Source: Limnephilus marmoratus (lineage: Eukaryota > Arthropoda > Insecta > Trichoptera > Limnephilidae). Taken from it: 64,000 bases of DNA. A program made the position numbers and the translations under genes. Location of the stretch: the NCBI GenBank assembly GCA_917880885.1, contig OU862919.1, forward strand, positions 11,054,001 to 11,118,000, given 5' to 3'. The first letter of the stretch is position 1; every line of letters starts with the position of its first letter. Positions 1 to 12,355 of this stretch are shown piece by piece. The notes beneath the pieces are model-generated. The model worked only from the letters and a program-made list of their open reading frames with translations. It searched no databases and was not told the origin of the DNA.

Positions 1-604
1 GAAAACCTTCTCCAGGTCTATGAATTAGGTCTATAATTAGGCTATATATAAATCTATTGTTCCACAGGAGTGAATTTTGTGACATTGTCCATTAAAAAGG
101 ATTGAATAGATAAATTGAACTCTTGTTCATTAACTTCGTAATAATAATAAACGCTATTGAAGGATTAATTTATAAGGTGACTTAATCATTCAAACATTTT
201 TTTATTTCTTACATCGAAATTTCGACGGACTAACCATAAATTAGATTATCTTCAATCTATTGTTCCACAGGAGTGTACTTCGTAGCGTTTTCATGAAAAA
301 AAATGGTTTTGATTTCTAGTAAATTTTAAATTAACATTTTTTTCGTGTAATTTATGAGAAACTCGCTCTCGTAAAAAATTAACAGATTTTCTGATAACCT
401 ACTTTATGTGGGGCACGTTATTCTTTCTGTATTCAGATACTGAAATTATATTAGGCCTCACGACCACTTCAAATGCTGATTGCTTCTTTAGTATCAAATA
501 TGCAAATTGGTGTGTATTTCAGGCAGAATTTTTGCACACGAGCATAATACATTTCCGCGTTCTCGATTGAGCTTTAAATTTAATTTAAAGAGCCCATACT
601 ATAT
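1..604. other. No gene; AT-rich, one 21-bp direct repeat
   Basis: No coding signal is visible. A 21-bp sequence (ATCTATTGTTCCACAGGAGTG) occurs at 52-72 and again at 255-275 in the same orientation, with diverged sequence between. It may be part of an old tandem or dispersed repeat. Confidence 0.5.
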
Positions 605-1197
605 TAAAGTATTTTATTTTTAACTTGATGAGTAAAACCTCAAATTGTAATATTTAATTAATGAAGACAATATTAGCGACACTCAACCGAAAATCTGAAA
701 CAGAAAAATCAGAAAACGATACTGTCAAATTCATATTAGGATTCCAAGGTGTGTCCGTATCTTTTTCTGATTTTTCTGTTTTAGATTTTCGATCGAGTAT
801 CGCTTATATTATCTTCCTTAATTAAATAAATAAATATTTATCCTAGACTTGTAGAAAAGTTAAAAGGTGTCGCATATTAAATAAAAATTGATAAATTTAT
901 CCAAGGCACTATTTAGATAGCATTTAGTTCGAGTTGAATCTTGCAATCGTACATAAAAATGGCAGCCAATATAAATATGCATATAAATATGCAATATAAT
1001 ATGCAGAAAATGAAGATAATATTCGTAGTTCTTAGTTGCAGTATGATGCAGTTAAATGTGACCGAATCGGATAGGGTTACATTAGCTCATCGGTAGAGCT
1101 CCGCCCCGGCAAGGGAAAGATGGGTTCTTAGATTTGATCATAACTTTTTTTTTATTTTTTCAGATTTTTGATTGAGTGTGGCTAATATTGTCTTCAT
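605..1197 (+). mobile_element. Non-autonomous repeat with inverted ends and a decayed tRNA-like core (copy 1)
   Basis: The left end (about 605-710) is the reverse complement of the right end of the related copy near 27.6 kb, and the right end here (about 1,148-1,197) reads toward it, so the element has inverted termini. The left part folds as a hairpin with arms at about 654-713 and 766-825. A degenerate tRNA-like block (GCTCATCGGTAGAGC D-arm, then a damaged T-arm) lies at about 1,088-1,140. Internal sequence such as TTTAGTTCGAGTTGAATCTT is shared with the copy at 27.3-27.65 kb. It is a SINE/MITE-like family; its class is not established. Confidence 0.6.
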
Positions 1198-2300
1198 TAA
1201 CAGAAAAACTTTACCCTTTAACGCACTTTTCCACAAATGATTACCTAGTCAATCCACGTTATGCACTTGCACTATATAAGTATAATAAGTACAAAATAAT
1301 AAGAACAACATGTCAAAGAGACCAAATGGGAAAATAATTCACCGACTCCAGATATTTTCATATCAGAGGGTTCGGCTCGGTGGAACTCCTAATTGGACCT
1401 ATAAATCCTACCGATCCCTCAATATAAATATTTAAAAAATCTTTTGTAATTCTACATGTATTCAAAATGACTGATTTTTGCATTTTTATATATAAATTCT
1501 TTGACAAATCTAATATGCCTAAATTTTGAATGAGAGAGCTAGATATAATGCCAGAAGCCGAAATAACAAATAGTAATATTTTTATTGTCTGAGAATGCCA
1601 AATTCTTTTAACTCATTTCCTAAATCTGTATATTTTATTAATAAATAAAAAATTAAAATACATATTTTTTAAAGTATATTAATTCTCTGTGGTTTGTTTT
1701 CAGCTTTTGTCGGTTCCATCTAGGTATATCAAAATTTTACGGCGTAATGAATATGTCACAATGAAACCTATTTGGTAATGCCATTATCCCACTGGATCTG
1801 GGCAGTTGGGACCCTTGTGTGTAATTCATAAATAGTATACAACCAAAAAACAGCTTACGAAATGATAGACATGACAGATTTTTGCAAGCTAATGAAATGA
1901 AAGAAGATAAAAGATAATTTTTTGACTGAGCGTAGCGAAGTCTTTTTTAACGCGCAATTTTGTCCCTTTTGTCTGTATATTCTTTGTTCGTTTGGTCCGA
2001 TTCCGGTTCAAGATGGTGGCCGTTTAGGATACTATCTATGTATCCCGCTAGAGATGTCAAATCGGAAAGATGAAAATAGAATTGTCATTGAGATTCAGCG
2101 AAGTTTCTTTGGACACATTGCATTAAATCTTATTTAAAAAATTTTAAAAAGTCAAAAAGTATTTATGGTTTTTAATAAGTTAGGTAGATATTTACCTAAG
2201 TACCTACCTACTTACGGATTTTATCTTATGATCTCAGAGGAAGTTTTGAAAAAGATTTAAAAATAAATTTAAAAAATGGAGACTTCCTTTAGTGGACACT
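1198..2300. other. No gene; short SINE tail fragment at 1,774-1,821
   Basis: AT-rich sequence without convincing coding potential. The stretch 1,774-1,821 matches the 3' tail of the tRNA-headed SINE family seen whole at 34.3-34.7 kb (GATGCCATAGTCTCACTGG region and the CAGTTGGGA...CTTGTG end). A short ORF at 1,922-2,137 has no recognisable feature. Confidence 0.4.
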
Positions 2301-2460
2301 AGATCTACAAAATGTTCACAGATCTACAAACTGTTCACAGATCTACAAACTGTTCACAGATCTACAAACTGTTCACAGATCTACAAACTGTTCACAGATC
2401 TACAAACTGTTCACAGATCTACAAACTGTTCACAGATCTACAAATTGTTCGCAGATCTAC
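2301..2460 (+). repeat. 19-bp minisatellite, about 8 copies
   Basis: Tandem units of AGATCTACAAACTGTTCAC with few substitutions, the first and last units being the most diverged. Because the unit is stop-free in two frames, overlapping short ORFs arise; they are repeat artefacts. Confidence 0.95.
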
Positions 2461-2825
2461 TAGTAGATTTAGCATCGTTCGTAGTATAATTCACATTTTG
2501 AATTTTAGAAAATTTTACGGAATGCCAAACATTGTTTTTGAAGCGAGAGGAAAGCGGGCAGCATTTCGCCCATACAAAACGTATTCCCCAATTTCCTCTC
2601 TGAATTTTGACGCTAGTGTAAATATTTTTTAACATAGTATGTATATCGACCACTGCGTGTAGGTACGCTTTGATTTTTTTGATAAGTTATTTCTTATAAG
2701 AGTTATTACATTCCAAAAATCGTTAAAATTGCATCGTCTGAACGCCTTCAACAGACGTTTTAAAGTAAAACGTACAGACAAATAGTATTTTATTCTAACA
2801 CAGATAGCAAAAAATACTCTGGACT
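2461..2825. other. No gene seen
   Basis: Intervening AT-rich sequence with no repeat match elsewhere in the window and no persuasive coding signal. Confidence 0.4.
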
Positions 2826-3212
2826 ATGTACAACTCCTACTCTAGGCAACTCGAAACAGCAGAAATGCGAATGCTTAGATTTAGATGGTCGGCAGGAGTA
2901 TCAGTAAAAGACAAGATTAAAAGTTCACGCATTCGTGATAGCCTGGGTGTCACAGACATAAACAGTAAGCTGGAGGAACGACAGTTGAGATGGTATGGGC
3001 ACATAAGACGGAGACCATAAGACCACACAGTGAAGCAGGCAATGTCTATGGAGCTTCATCGACAGTCATCCAGAGGAAGACTGAAGAACTCCTGGATGAC
3101 TCAATGCTCCAAAATACTTCAGAGAAACGGCCTGGATGAAGGCGACACTCAGAACAGAAGAAATTACAACCTGAGAACGAGAAGAGCCGACCCCAACAGC
3201 CTAACTAGGTAA
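2826..3212 (+). pseudogene. Non-LTR retrotransposon ORF2, C-terminal fragment
   Basis: The translation carries the characteristic end of LINE polyproteins: ETAEMRMLRFRWSAGVSVKD, then LEERQLRWYGHIRRRP, a stop, and a downstream SSRGRLKNSWMTQCSKI block. In intact members the text after the polymerase domain reads roughly EMRMLRW..GV...D, then LRWYGHV.RR, then a GRP..RW segment. Here the catalytic reverse-transcriptase motifs are absent, there is an in-frame stop after RRRP at about 3,018, and the C-terminal half stays readable from 3,030. It is a 5'-truncated dead copy. The clade (RTE-X, CR1 or jockey-like) cannot be assigned from this tail. Confidence 0.75.
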
Positions 3213-3420
3213 TGAGTTGGGACAGCGCAAGGAAGAAGACAGTTAGCAACAAAATCGGCTCAGTTTTGGAGGAGAAAAATGGCGAAAACAAAACCTCGAT
3301 TTTGATGGTTTTATTTAGGTGTTAAGAGCCCGAGGTGCAGTTGTCCCTTTCGTTCGGTATTCGGGGGAGTAAGAGCTACAGTGACATCAACAGTTTGATT
3401 CATTATTTACCTACTCGTTA

Positions 3421-4058
3421 TCTCATTTGGATAGGGTTCTAACTGACAGTTTTTTCAAAAATGACCTTTGAATGCCAAAGTATTTCTTTCGCACATTTCT
3501 ATGCCCAAAATAATTTTCAGAACCAAATTTGTTGTATTTTCGTAGACATATGTATGGCAAAGTTCTATTATCCGGCATTTTCAATAATAATTCATTTTAC
3601 AAGGTTCTAACTTCACTTACACTCTGTATTTTGTTTGTATCTGACAGTTGACAAAAATTAGGGTTCTATCTACGCATTACCATTTTCTAAGGTTTCCAAA
3701 GACGAATTTTCGTAATCTATTTAACAATTTTAGTTAAAGTATTTTAGTTTATCATATTTTAATAGAAAATATTCAAATATGACGTGGCTCTAGCTGGGAA
3801 TTGCATTAGGGATATGTAATTAGAACCTTATGCAATGAATTGTTATGCTGGTTGCACAGGGTTCTATTTGCATGTTCAGGTATGTTCCAAACAGGTAATT
3901 TGTTTTAAAATATGTTCTATTAAAATACTTTACACAAGTTCAACCTCAAAATCGGAAATTGGTAAATAGATTATGAGAAATCGTCTTTGCAAACTTTGAC
4001 ACCTCATATCTCAGTTGTATCAGCAAGTTGAAGTGTAGTTAGAACCCTATTCAAATGA
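3421..4058. mobile_element. Probable MITE with inverted ends
   Basis: The left end (3,421-3,447, TCATTTGGATAGGGTTCTAA) is matched by its reverse complement at 4,034-4,058 (TTAGAACCCTATTCAAATGA, one mismatch). The GGGTTCTA motif recurs inside (near 3,603, 3,661 and 3,858), suggesting sub-terminal repeats. No ORF. The exact ends and any target duplication are not clear. Confidence 0.5.
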
Positions 4059-7000
4059 AGTGACGTAAGTGTTAGTGTGCGACCGGGTTTAAGGGTTTCC
4101 TCATAAGTATGTCCACAATAATAAATTATTATAACTAATTAGAAAGCAACGATAAAACGAAAGCATTAAATTTCCTTAATGGTATGTGGAAAATACCGGA
4201 CCATAGCTGATAAAAATATATCGTGGTCAGCCCACAACAACCTGATAACAGTCTACCCGCTATGGAAAAAGCTGCATTTCAGTGCGTTTTATGAAAGCGC
4301 TTTTCTTCGACTTTATGACTGTGATTTTAATCTACAGGAAGCAATGTTGAAAACTTGGACACGCGAGATTATTATGAAATGAAATATCACGGTGCAATAA
4401 CTCGTCATTACAGGATAAACATGAAATGGTTTTTATAACGAACCCGCCTTCGTTAACATACCCACAGGCCGGAACATAACATTGTTTCAACGTTATACAT
4501 TAATGTTGTGTAGGTATTACAGATTTATAAACAAGCCAAAAGTGTGTATAATCTTAGTGTGCCTTATTTAGCCACAAATATAGGTAATAGTCTTAAAAAT
4601 CGCTTGGCAAACGTAGAAACGCTCGATTTCAAGTGCACAAGTGATTTTTATTTATTTTGTGAATAATTTTATAAGAAAAAAATACAATAGTGCAGTTTAC
4701 ATGCAGTAGAAATGACACCTTCAGAAAACTAAAGTAGACTTAGTAAAGTAGTTTTTCGTTTCATTGTGTTTCAAACCAGAACGATGGTAAAGATGTTCAC
4801 ACTTCAATTAAAAAAATAATCAAGAGAAACTGTCACAGATAGTCAAAAATTCGTATTTTTGAAGTGAAAACTTCTTTAGCACCGTTGTGATTTAAAACTC
4901 GATGAAACGAAAAAGAGCGACACTAAAAAGAGAAAAACAAATATATCTATAGGATTTAGCCCGCGAGATAATGAGAGAGATTAATCGGTCTTCTCTTTGT
5001 GCGGTGTTTCGAAACCTCCCCACTCTTGCCTACTTTAGTTTTCTTTCACTTTTACCGCGTGTGAACTGCACACATGTATTTTTTAAAGTATTTCATCACT
5101 CCTTTGATGAAAAAATCTTGCTTAAATGACTCTTCGAAGGAGTGTTGAAATGCCACTTTGTTGAGTTGTCATGGAACAAATTTTAAAGTTAATTTTTCAA
5201 GACCTTTGAAAATTCCAATCAAGTCCTGTTATCATTTCAGTTATGCGAAATAACTGGCCAATAAATATATAATAACATAACTTAAATATAACAATAAGGA
5301 ACTCCAGTGAAAAATATTATGGCTTTAAAAAAATATGTTCATATAGACCAATAAACGCTGATTCTGAATATATAACTTTTATTTCATAATATTAAACGCA
5401 GAGTTTTTAAAAAATTATTAAAAAGTGCATTTTTAAACCTCTTCTCAAAACACAGCGTTAAGTTGGCATTACTGAAATGGTGAATGGTGACGTCACGCGT
5501 CACCACTCACCCACTGTCACCTGGTGATCGCGTGTATTGTATTGTCAGTATTGTATTGACATTTGAAATGACTTAAAGTGCACATATGCAATTCAACATT
5601 TCGTGTTTTTGGTTTATTTTCATACTGTTTATAGAGATTTAGATAAATAATAGTTATTGTGTTTATTGAAACATAATTTAGGCCCTCAACAATTTACGAA
5701 AAGGGCTATATTTGCGGAAAATCTGGAATAAATTTTGCCTATTTGAGGTTAAAGTCGTGTCATATTTTGACATTGTATTTTCAAATTGTTTTTAGTAAAG
5801 GGATTTTTATACAAGCTATTACACAATCGTCATGCAGTGTATTATAAATACTAGTTTCTGTATGTGTTATACATAAAACAATGTACAAAATCACGCCTGA
5901 ACACAAAATTGAAGAACGATGTCACTTGAATTTGCAAAGATGATTCATTATTTTTATATTGCACTTTGTTAAAATACAATAACAGTAGTGGTGAAATGTG
6001 GACATTTTACCAATGTTTTTCTATATTAAAAGCAGTTAATCTTAAATAAAAAACGCCTCAATTTCTCACACAAAAGTCATTGACTCATCCTATATTCATT
6101 TTATTCCGCCATTTTCTTAAATTCAAAATCAGGGATGCTCTGCCCAAAAAAATTATTTCCCTAGATTTCGAAGTGAAATTTCCATAGAATTTCACATTAA
6201 CGCAATTACCTACGTAGCCACCTGATTGTGTAACACTAATCCTGTTATATGTTAATTAATATGATTAATTAATTGGAAAGATATCGGAACTTAGTAAATA
6301 TTTAGGTACTTATTTATTTAAACGCCATAGCATGGCTTTTACATTGAAGTGAGTACATGGTATTATAAGTATACAGTGGTACACAGGAGATTATCAATAA
6401 TAACAAAGTAGAAATGAACATTTAACAAAGTAGCAAGTATTTAGGTGAAGGATACTATTATGTGTTACTAAACTACTGTTACTATACAAAAAAAAAATAT
6501 CAATGTTATAATAACAGAGAACATAAAATTTAGATAGGATTATTTAGAATAAAAAAGATGTACCTAAACAAAGGGGACTTGTCAACAATATTTATAAGCA
6601 CTAAATAGAGTAAATTTGCATTGAGTTTATTGTTACCTTCAAAGTTATCTTTGTTTGAAATTATTAAGCAGGTATTGCTAATTAGCTAACTGTTTCAGGG
6701 CTGTCAGTTAAATATTTAATAATAGTTTTGGTTTAAAAAAAATAAATCATTTTTAATAAAATAATACATTTAAAAGCTATCTCTCTTCAGTCTGTTAGTA
6801 AAGATATCTGAAGTAAGTACCTAGTTGAGAATCTACAGTAAAATATTTATTTATTATGAATTTCCCGCCCGGATATACTATACTATAATATACTTATAAT
6901 ACTGTGCTTTTCCAAATAAAACACTTTGCTACGTGAAGTAATAATTTAAAAGTACGAATACACTCACCACAAATAAGAAACTGAATTCCAAATTAAAAAA

Positions 7001-7777
7001 AAACACGTTGCAAAATAAAAATCAACCGCAATCACCGAAAAAATAGAACTTAAAACATAAATTAATTTTTTTTTCAGAGGTCCCATTTATCTTTTTAGAT
7101 ACATATAATATCATTTAGAGTTGTCAGTGTTAAAAATAACATTGCATGGTAAGTACAACAATAATTAAGATTCATGGGAATTCCAAAAAATATATATTTA
7201 TATATATATGTATATATATATATATAAATAATACCAGTAATATTGTAATATGTAATAAAATTTTTGCCAGAGTTCGAAATTTCCCTAGATTTTGTCCTGA
7301 TTTCCCTTATCCCTAAAAATATTTTTCTCCCCTAGATCTAGGGAAATTTCCCTCGACATAACATCACTGATTCAAAAAGACAACTTGAAAATTATAAACT
7401 ATCAGTGAATGAAGCCATCACATAATCCACCATAGATACGGTGCGTTTTTGGGAGTCTTGAAAAATTAAAACTTTGACAATTATTTTAACTATTAAAACT
7501 AACTATAAAAATAAAAATAAAAATGCAGTTATTTAAGTTTGAAGGTCTTTATTCATAAAAAAAAAAAAAAAAAATTGGACTGGAGTTCTCTATTACGGAA
7601 TTTTAAAAATTTCTTTAATTTCGATGAATAGTTAAAATACTGTGAAACAACTGGTCCTTAGATGTCAATCGGAATGATTGAGTTCTCATTCCATAGCACG
7701 TTACGACTCTCTTTTCAACGCTAGCAGTTTCTCTAGACATTTTGTTTCCGTAGAGTTATTTACTATTTTCATTATTT
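4059..7777. other. Long stretch without a gene
   Basis: No coding exon was recognised. A repeated block occupies 4,868-5,020 (listed separately). At about 5,487-5,503 there is TGACGTCACGCGTCA, a CRE-like palindrome in a locally GC-richer patch. An AT dinucleotide tract lies at about 7,190-7,232 and a poly-A run at 7,556-7,574. The rest is AT-rich and looks like intron. Confidence 0.5.
4868..5020 (+). repeat. Dispersed repeat block shared with 9.1 and 9.95 kb
   Basis: The segment from GTGAAAACTTCTTTAGCA to CGGTCTTCTCTTTGTGCGGTG is found again in two pieces at about 9,107-9,205 and 9,945-10,018. In the second place a LINE fragment lies between the two pieces, which suggests that this is the uninterrupted form and that the LINE inserted into it at 9.2-9.9 kb. 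Confidence 0.65.
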
Positions 7778-8117
7778 GGGAGGCAGGTATTGGTACCGCC
7801 GCCCGCGAACTTTTTATTGGATAACCAACACTCTTGCCACTGGTCACCCCAAGCGGTTCGCTACGTTTGTTGACTTAGCAGGGCTGCCCGGGATCATGGG
7901 GTGAGATTTGTCTAGGTCTTGGCGGCGGATGCTTTTGCCGACCACTCCGTGGCGGGCCGAGCCAGGAAAGGCTGGTTGAGGGAGACGTTTTGACCTCTCC
8001 AGCAGGACTTTCTCGACCCATCGCCTTCGCAGCTCAGTGGGAGGGATAGTTTCATACGTTCGAGGTAAAAGACCCTCCATGCAGCATTCCCAAGGATGAG
8101 TGTAGATAAAAAAAATC
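7778..8117 (+). mobile_element. SINE-like dispersed repeat, family C (copy 1)
   Basis: Begins with GGGAGGCAGGTATTGGTACCGCCGCCC-type sequence, continues through CACCCCAAGCGGTTCGCTAC and GCCCGGGATCATGGGGTGAG, and ends in an A-rich tail after the CCCTCCATGCAGCATTCCC block. Other copies in this window lie at 16.8, 18.7, 22.6, 36.3 and 43.6 kb. The family has no long ORF and finishes in an A-rich 3' end, so a SINE-like retroposon is likely. An ORF of 91 codons on the other strand is incidental. Confidence 0.7.
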
Positions 8118-8149
8118 AACGTTTTTTAATAGATATTATAGATTTCCTT

Positions 8150-8512
8150 TTTATTAATGCGCGGAACAAGCAGATTGTTAAAATTCTCTTTTATTATTTC
8201 AAAAGCACAAAATCGGCGCATTGACATTTAATGTTTTTTTTAATTTTTGTAATTCACTCACTATTCAATATTATGCTTATAACAATGTTGCTACAGCTCT
8301 TCCAAAAAATGAGAATTCGTTCCATACAAAATGTAAGAGGAAAAGAATTTTCTTCATAATTTTTTTATCGTGATTTTTTCGATGTTTTAATAGCTATTCT
8401 GCTATTTGGGGCGGAGACAAATTCAACAAATCAAAGATCATAAAAATCGGTCCAGCCGTTCTTGAGTTATAAATGTTGTAACAAACCCGACTTTGTTTTA
8501 TATATTAAGATT
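8150..8512 (+). mobile_element. RTE-type 3' end (copy near 8.3 kb)
   Basis: Contains the insect RTE-like 3' signature: AAAATCGGTCCAGCCGTTCT, then TGAGTTATAAATG, and a short AT-rich tail. The same body in reverse orientation is at 45,655-46,323, which also retains the other end. Only untranslated 3' sequence is present. Confidence 0.6.
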
Positions 8513-9184
8513 ATATTAAATAAGAAAATAAAGCCTTTACAAATTCCCAAACTTCGGATGGATTCCAAAGCGTTAAGTTTACAAAATCGTGTAAAAGAAG
8601 ACTACAAATGTGTCAAGTTACGGCACGCGTGACAATCGTTAACCAGCTCTGCTATGGGATTTCCTCATTACTACGAGTGTTGACACTGTCGAGTTGATGT
8701 ACAAACAGTACCTACTTTTAATCAACTTTACCCAACAGTTCGTCGCAAATCTGGGCTCTGACGGACCCCTGTAACTTTGTAATGAAATCTCTGCGTTCGC
8801 AAGAAATTGTATGTATGACCCGGACCAGAGTTGAACGATGTTTTGAGTATTGTAATCAAAACTGATTGAAATTGTTCACAACTCAAACAATTTTGATGTA
8901 CAATTGTTTGATCATCGAGATAAACTGATAAAAGTGTATTGTGGGCTTGTCCATGTGCCCAAAGAAAGCTGAATTTTTCCTTATTTATAGTGATTTCTAG
9001 TGAAATTGATAAAATATTTTTTTGAAAATCTGTATCGATCGTAGATTGAGGGATTGTATGTTGAGTTTTATTACTCTATAGCTTTCTGTTTTATCCCTTA
9101 CTTTTAAAGTGAAAACTTCTTTAGCATCGTTGTGATTTGAAACTCGATGAAACGAAAAATAGCGACACTGAAAAGAGACAAACA
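8513..9184. other. No gene; half of a split repeat at 9,107-9,184
   Basis: No coding signal recognised. The distal part duplicates the block at 4,868. Confidence 0.4.
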
Positions 9185-9866
9185 CATACATATAGGTGTG
9201 ATCATTGATCGAAACCTGAAGTGGAATAATCACACTTCAGAGCTAGTAAAGAGAATAAGGAAATATATATATATATTTTTTTTTGTTAGGTTAAGAAATA
9301 TTTGAAACGTAAAAATAATCAAAAATATGTAGTATGCCTTTGTTCATCCTTGACTTATCTATGGAATTATAGGCTGGGGAGCATCTTACAAAAACAATCT
9401 AAACCCAGTAAAAGTTTCCCGATGAATCATCATTAAAGTAATATTTATAAAAAATTATCTTCTCAACAGAATCACTTTTTAAATTGTTTCTACTATCAAA
9501 TGTCGATGACATAATCAAGCAAGCTTCCATAAAAATGTGAAAAGGAAAAAAATAACGAAGAATATAAAGAATTTTACAAACTAACGAGAAATGGAAACCA
9601 ATTTATTACACCTAATTTTAAAACAACTTGAATGCAAAATCATTATATTTTCCAAGCCAAAAAAAAACTGTAATAACCTCCCTTCTGAATCACGCTGTAT
9701 CATCAACCAATCAGACAAAATAAATAAAATTAAACAATTTTTCAAAAAAAAACTTAGAGTAAAAAGTAAATATTTTATACAAAATATTATAACTTACAAC
9801 CTAAGTAAGAATCGTGGCTCTCTTATCAGGCACAAAAGCTCCTCTTTTCTGATAAGATATGCATGA
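9185..9866 (+). pseudogene. Non-LTR retrotransposon, end of the reverse transcriptase region (decayed)
   Basis: Reading the plus strand, the text GVIIDRNLKWNNHTSELVKR begins the fragment, matching the YLGVxxD..L.W..H segment that follows LINE polymerase domains. Further on come YAFVHP, LIYGIIGWGASYKNNL and a run ending near RKSSSF-like basic sequence. Several stops and at least two frame changes break it. A T-rich tract near 9,275 interrupts the first part. A minus-strand fragment of the same type is at 47,628-47,846 (IIGWGGAYK). It lies between two halves of a dispersed block, consistent with insertion into that repeat. Confidence 0.65.
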
Positions 9867-10018
9867 CCAAAAACGACCTTGTAAAATATATATGTATTTA
9901 TGTAACTCATATTTTTTTTATATTACAAATAAAAAATATATAAAAAATCTATAGGATATAGCCTGCGAGAGAATGAGATTGTAAAATTGGTCTCCTCTTT
10001 GTGCGGTGCTTCGTACCC

Positions 10019-10657
10019 TTCGTAGTCAGTTAAGAGCATTCAAAGAAGTGACATGTGATGATATTTTGACAAAATTTTCAATTTACTTGATTTATACTGG
10101 ATATATATTATATTTCAAATTTGAAGAAAACTGCTGTCGCCAGTTTACTTAACATATTTCAACTCCTATGCCCCATACAGGCCAGTGTAAGTAAATATCT
10201 GTTCAAGAAAGAATTGGGATATTATAAAATATTTTCATAAGACAATTTAACTATTTCATCGAGGTGATTTTTCACAAAAACGGCGCTATATAAATCATCC
10301 AAGTATTATTATTATTAAGGAAAAATTGAGGAAACTTCGGATACATGGAAACGCCCACAATCCTCTTCCACCAGTTTATTTCTTCAGAGGATTTAGTAAT
10401 TACAACAAAAAAAAATTTGGTGAGATCGCTATCTTCGATTCCTCTTTATTACGATTATAAAGAAAAATAGGTTTACATTATTTTGTCAATTGATTCTTTT
10501 TGACGGCTACAATGGAGTCTCTATCCCATCTCTACAGAACCTTACCTAATCAGTGTAGGCACTTTAAATATTAATAAACACTTATATTACAAATTATCTT
10601 TAAATCTAATCGTAATAATAGATACACAACTTTCCGCAGTATGGTCGTGGAACAGTG
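10019..10657. other. No gene seen
   Basis: AT-rich sequence with no motif or repeat that I recognise. Confidence 0.4.
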
Positions 10658-10926
10658 TAACCAGTGATTCCTGACTTTATTTGGAGTAATAATTTAAACG
10701 AATTTTTTTTTTCTTAATTTTGTTTTTCAAAAATAAACAAACAAATTTTTTTCCCATTTCAACATTGGTCACTCAGCAGACTAACAGCCCAACCCCCTAA
10801 CCCGACCCTAACTATCCAACACTACTGATTTTTTATGTATTAAGTCTAAATAAAATATCACCGGAGACAAAAATTTCATTTACACATTTTACTCCAAATA
10901 ATGACTGGAATCACTGGTTAAAGTAA
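10658..10926. mobile_element. MITE with TIR TAACCAGTGATTC (copy 1)
   Basis: Starts TAACCAGTGATTCCTGACTT and ends with the reverse complement, AATGACTGGAATCACTGGTTA, enclosing about 220 bp with no ORF. Inside, CACCGGAGACAAAAATTTCA and TTTACTCCAAATAATG are shared with the copy at 37,920-38,229 and the partial copies near 38.6, 41.2 and 50.3 kb. Confidence 0.8.
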
Positions 10927-10964
10927 AAAAAAAAAGTTATTAGAAATTTCTGCGTTGCCTCAAT

Positions 10965-11307
10965 TATAGAATGAGCGCACCTAAACGGGGATGCACAATT
11001 ATGCTCTCGAAATATAACGTCTCCACTCTATCTAACCGGCGAACATACCTTGACCCTGTATAAAACCTGCAACAACGTTATCGACTGTCCTGACTTATTC
11101 AAACTAATCAATTTTTAAATACCACTCAGAACAACTAGGCTTAACGACTTATTCCACATTAACCGGAGACGTACAAATGCTGGTGTCAGGGATCCAATCA
11201 GAAGAATGTGCGAATTGTTTAATAAAAACCACAACCTTAAGGATTTCGATATATTTTTTGATACTTATAGCACTTTTGGCAGAAAATTGAAGGCTGCTTT
11301 CCTATAA
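10965..11307 (+). pseudogene. Non-LTR retrotransposon C-terminal domain fragment
   Basis: A frame with one break reads RRTYLTLYKTCNNVIDC followed by LRTTRLNDLFHINRRRTNAG, VRDPIRRMCELFN and DIFFDTYSTFGRKLK before a stop. The pattern (LR.TR...FH, RRRTN.G.R.P..RM..L.N, DIFF....F...L) is typical of the very end of jockey/R1-type ORF2 proteins. No catalytic motif is present; it is a 5'-truncated remnant. Confidence 0.75.
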
Positions 11308-12246
11308 ACAAAAGAAAACTCATATATAATTCACCATACTTTTTATGTGCTTTTTTTTAAATAATGATTATTTTTAAACATGTATAAAAAATGAGTTTGA
11401 AAATCTTTATGTATCAAGTCAATCAGTGAGAAATAGTTGGGGTGCAGGCGAATTCTCAAGTTATTGTTCATAATATTGTTTTGTTAATTACTGTCTGTAT
11501 CTGTGTTTTCTCCTTAAATAAAATATCTAATATATCAAAAAAAAAAGTGAATCAAGTACGCCCCTTAAGCACCATGTATATTCCTTACACTCTAATTAAA
11601 ACTAGGGAATCGTTACTTTGTTCTTCTGTAACGTCCTTGATACCAATAAAAACTTATTCATATTTTAGATATTAAATGCAACATCAAAGGAAGTAAATAA
11701 CACAACGAGAGCTTTAGATTTACTCAAAAGTTCCATGTTCCTGTTCGTTTCCACAAAATACAGTAGGTAGATATTAGCAACTTTAATATGAGCATGTATT
11801 CGTTGTTTTCCGTTTTGCAGCTGTTGATATTACAAGCTGCATATCGAAAGGCTTTCATCATAATGAGACTCTTGTATGCAGGGTAATTCCCCTAAGTGAA
11901 ACCGAACAACGCCAACGGACGCATCCGTAGTATTATATTTCATGTCTATTAGTAGGTAAGTTGACCTCCGTGGAAAAAATACATTTTTAATACCGGTAAT
12001 ACTGCAATGAATACTTAAACAATCTATCCTATCATAACCTAACACCGCCAACATACAATAGTAATAATAATTGGATTATTTAAAGAACGCTGTTTTTGCG
12101 AGAACATACTTACCTTTTTTATTTTTTTATTTTAGCGACTGTATAAAATAATTGTACATACATAATGCAATGGTGAAATTAAGTATAAAATATTGTAGAT
12201 AAATGAATCAATTTAACTGTGTTTGGACCACTTTTATATTTGAGTA
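11308..12246. other. No gene seen
   Basis: Short ORFs at 11,442-11,675 (+) and 11,830-12,054 (-) show no domain, no repeat match and no codon signature. Likely intron. Confidence 0.4.
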
Positions 12247-12290
12247 AAGCCGACCGGTTTCAAAACGACCGTTCCTTCTTCAGGGAAAAC
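12247..12290 (-). ncRNA. Hammerhead-ribozyme-like motif (Penelope type), decayed
   Basis: Reading minus, CTGAAGA (12,283-12,277) fits the CUGANGA core and GAAA lies at 12,261-12,258, with GGAACGGTCGTTTT between; helix II is weak (mismatches in the second strand). After GAAA comes CCGGTC, a short helix III with a GUC cleavage triplet, then GG pairing with CC upstream. A better copy of the same family is at 49,682-49,725. The weak helix II suggests loss of activity. Confidence 0.55.
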
Positions 12291-12355
12291 GTATACTGAT
12301 TTGACAGTTGTTCATTGTTCCCATCCATTGTTCATTGTTCCCATCCATATTTCAT

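Noticed and set aside
2301..2460. CRISPR-like array
   Set aside because: The 19-bp units are directly contiguous with no unique spacers, in a eukaryotic context; it is a minisatellite. The same holds for 28.8 and 48.1 kb.
5292..7600. 2.3 kb element bounded by GGAACTCCAGT and its complement
   Set aside because: Only about 12 bp of inverted match, with no target duplication or shared interior; likely chance.
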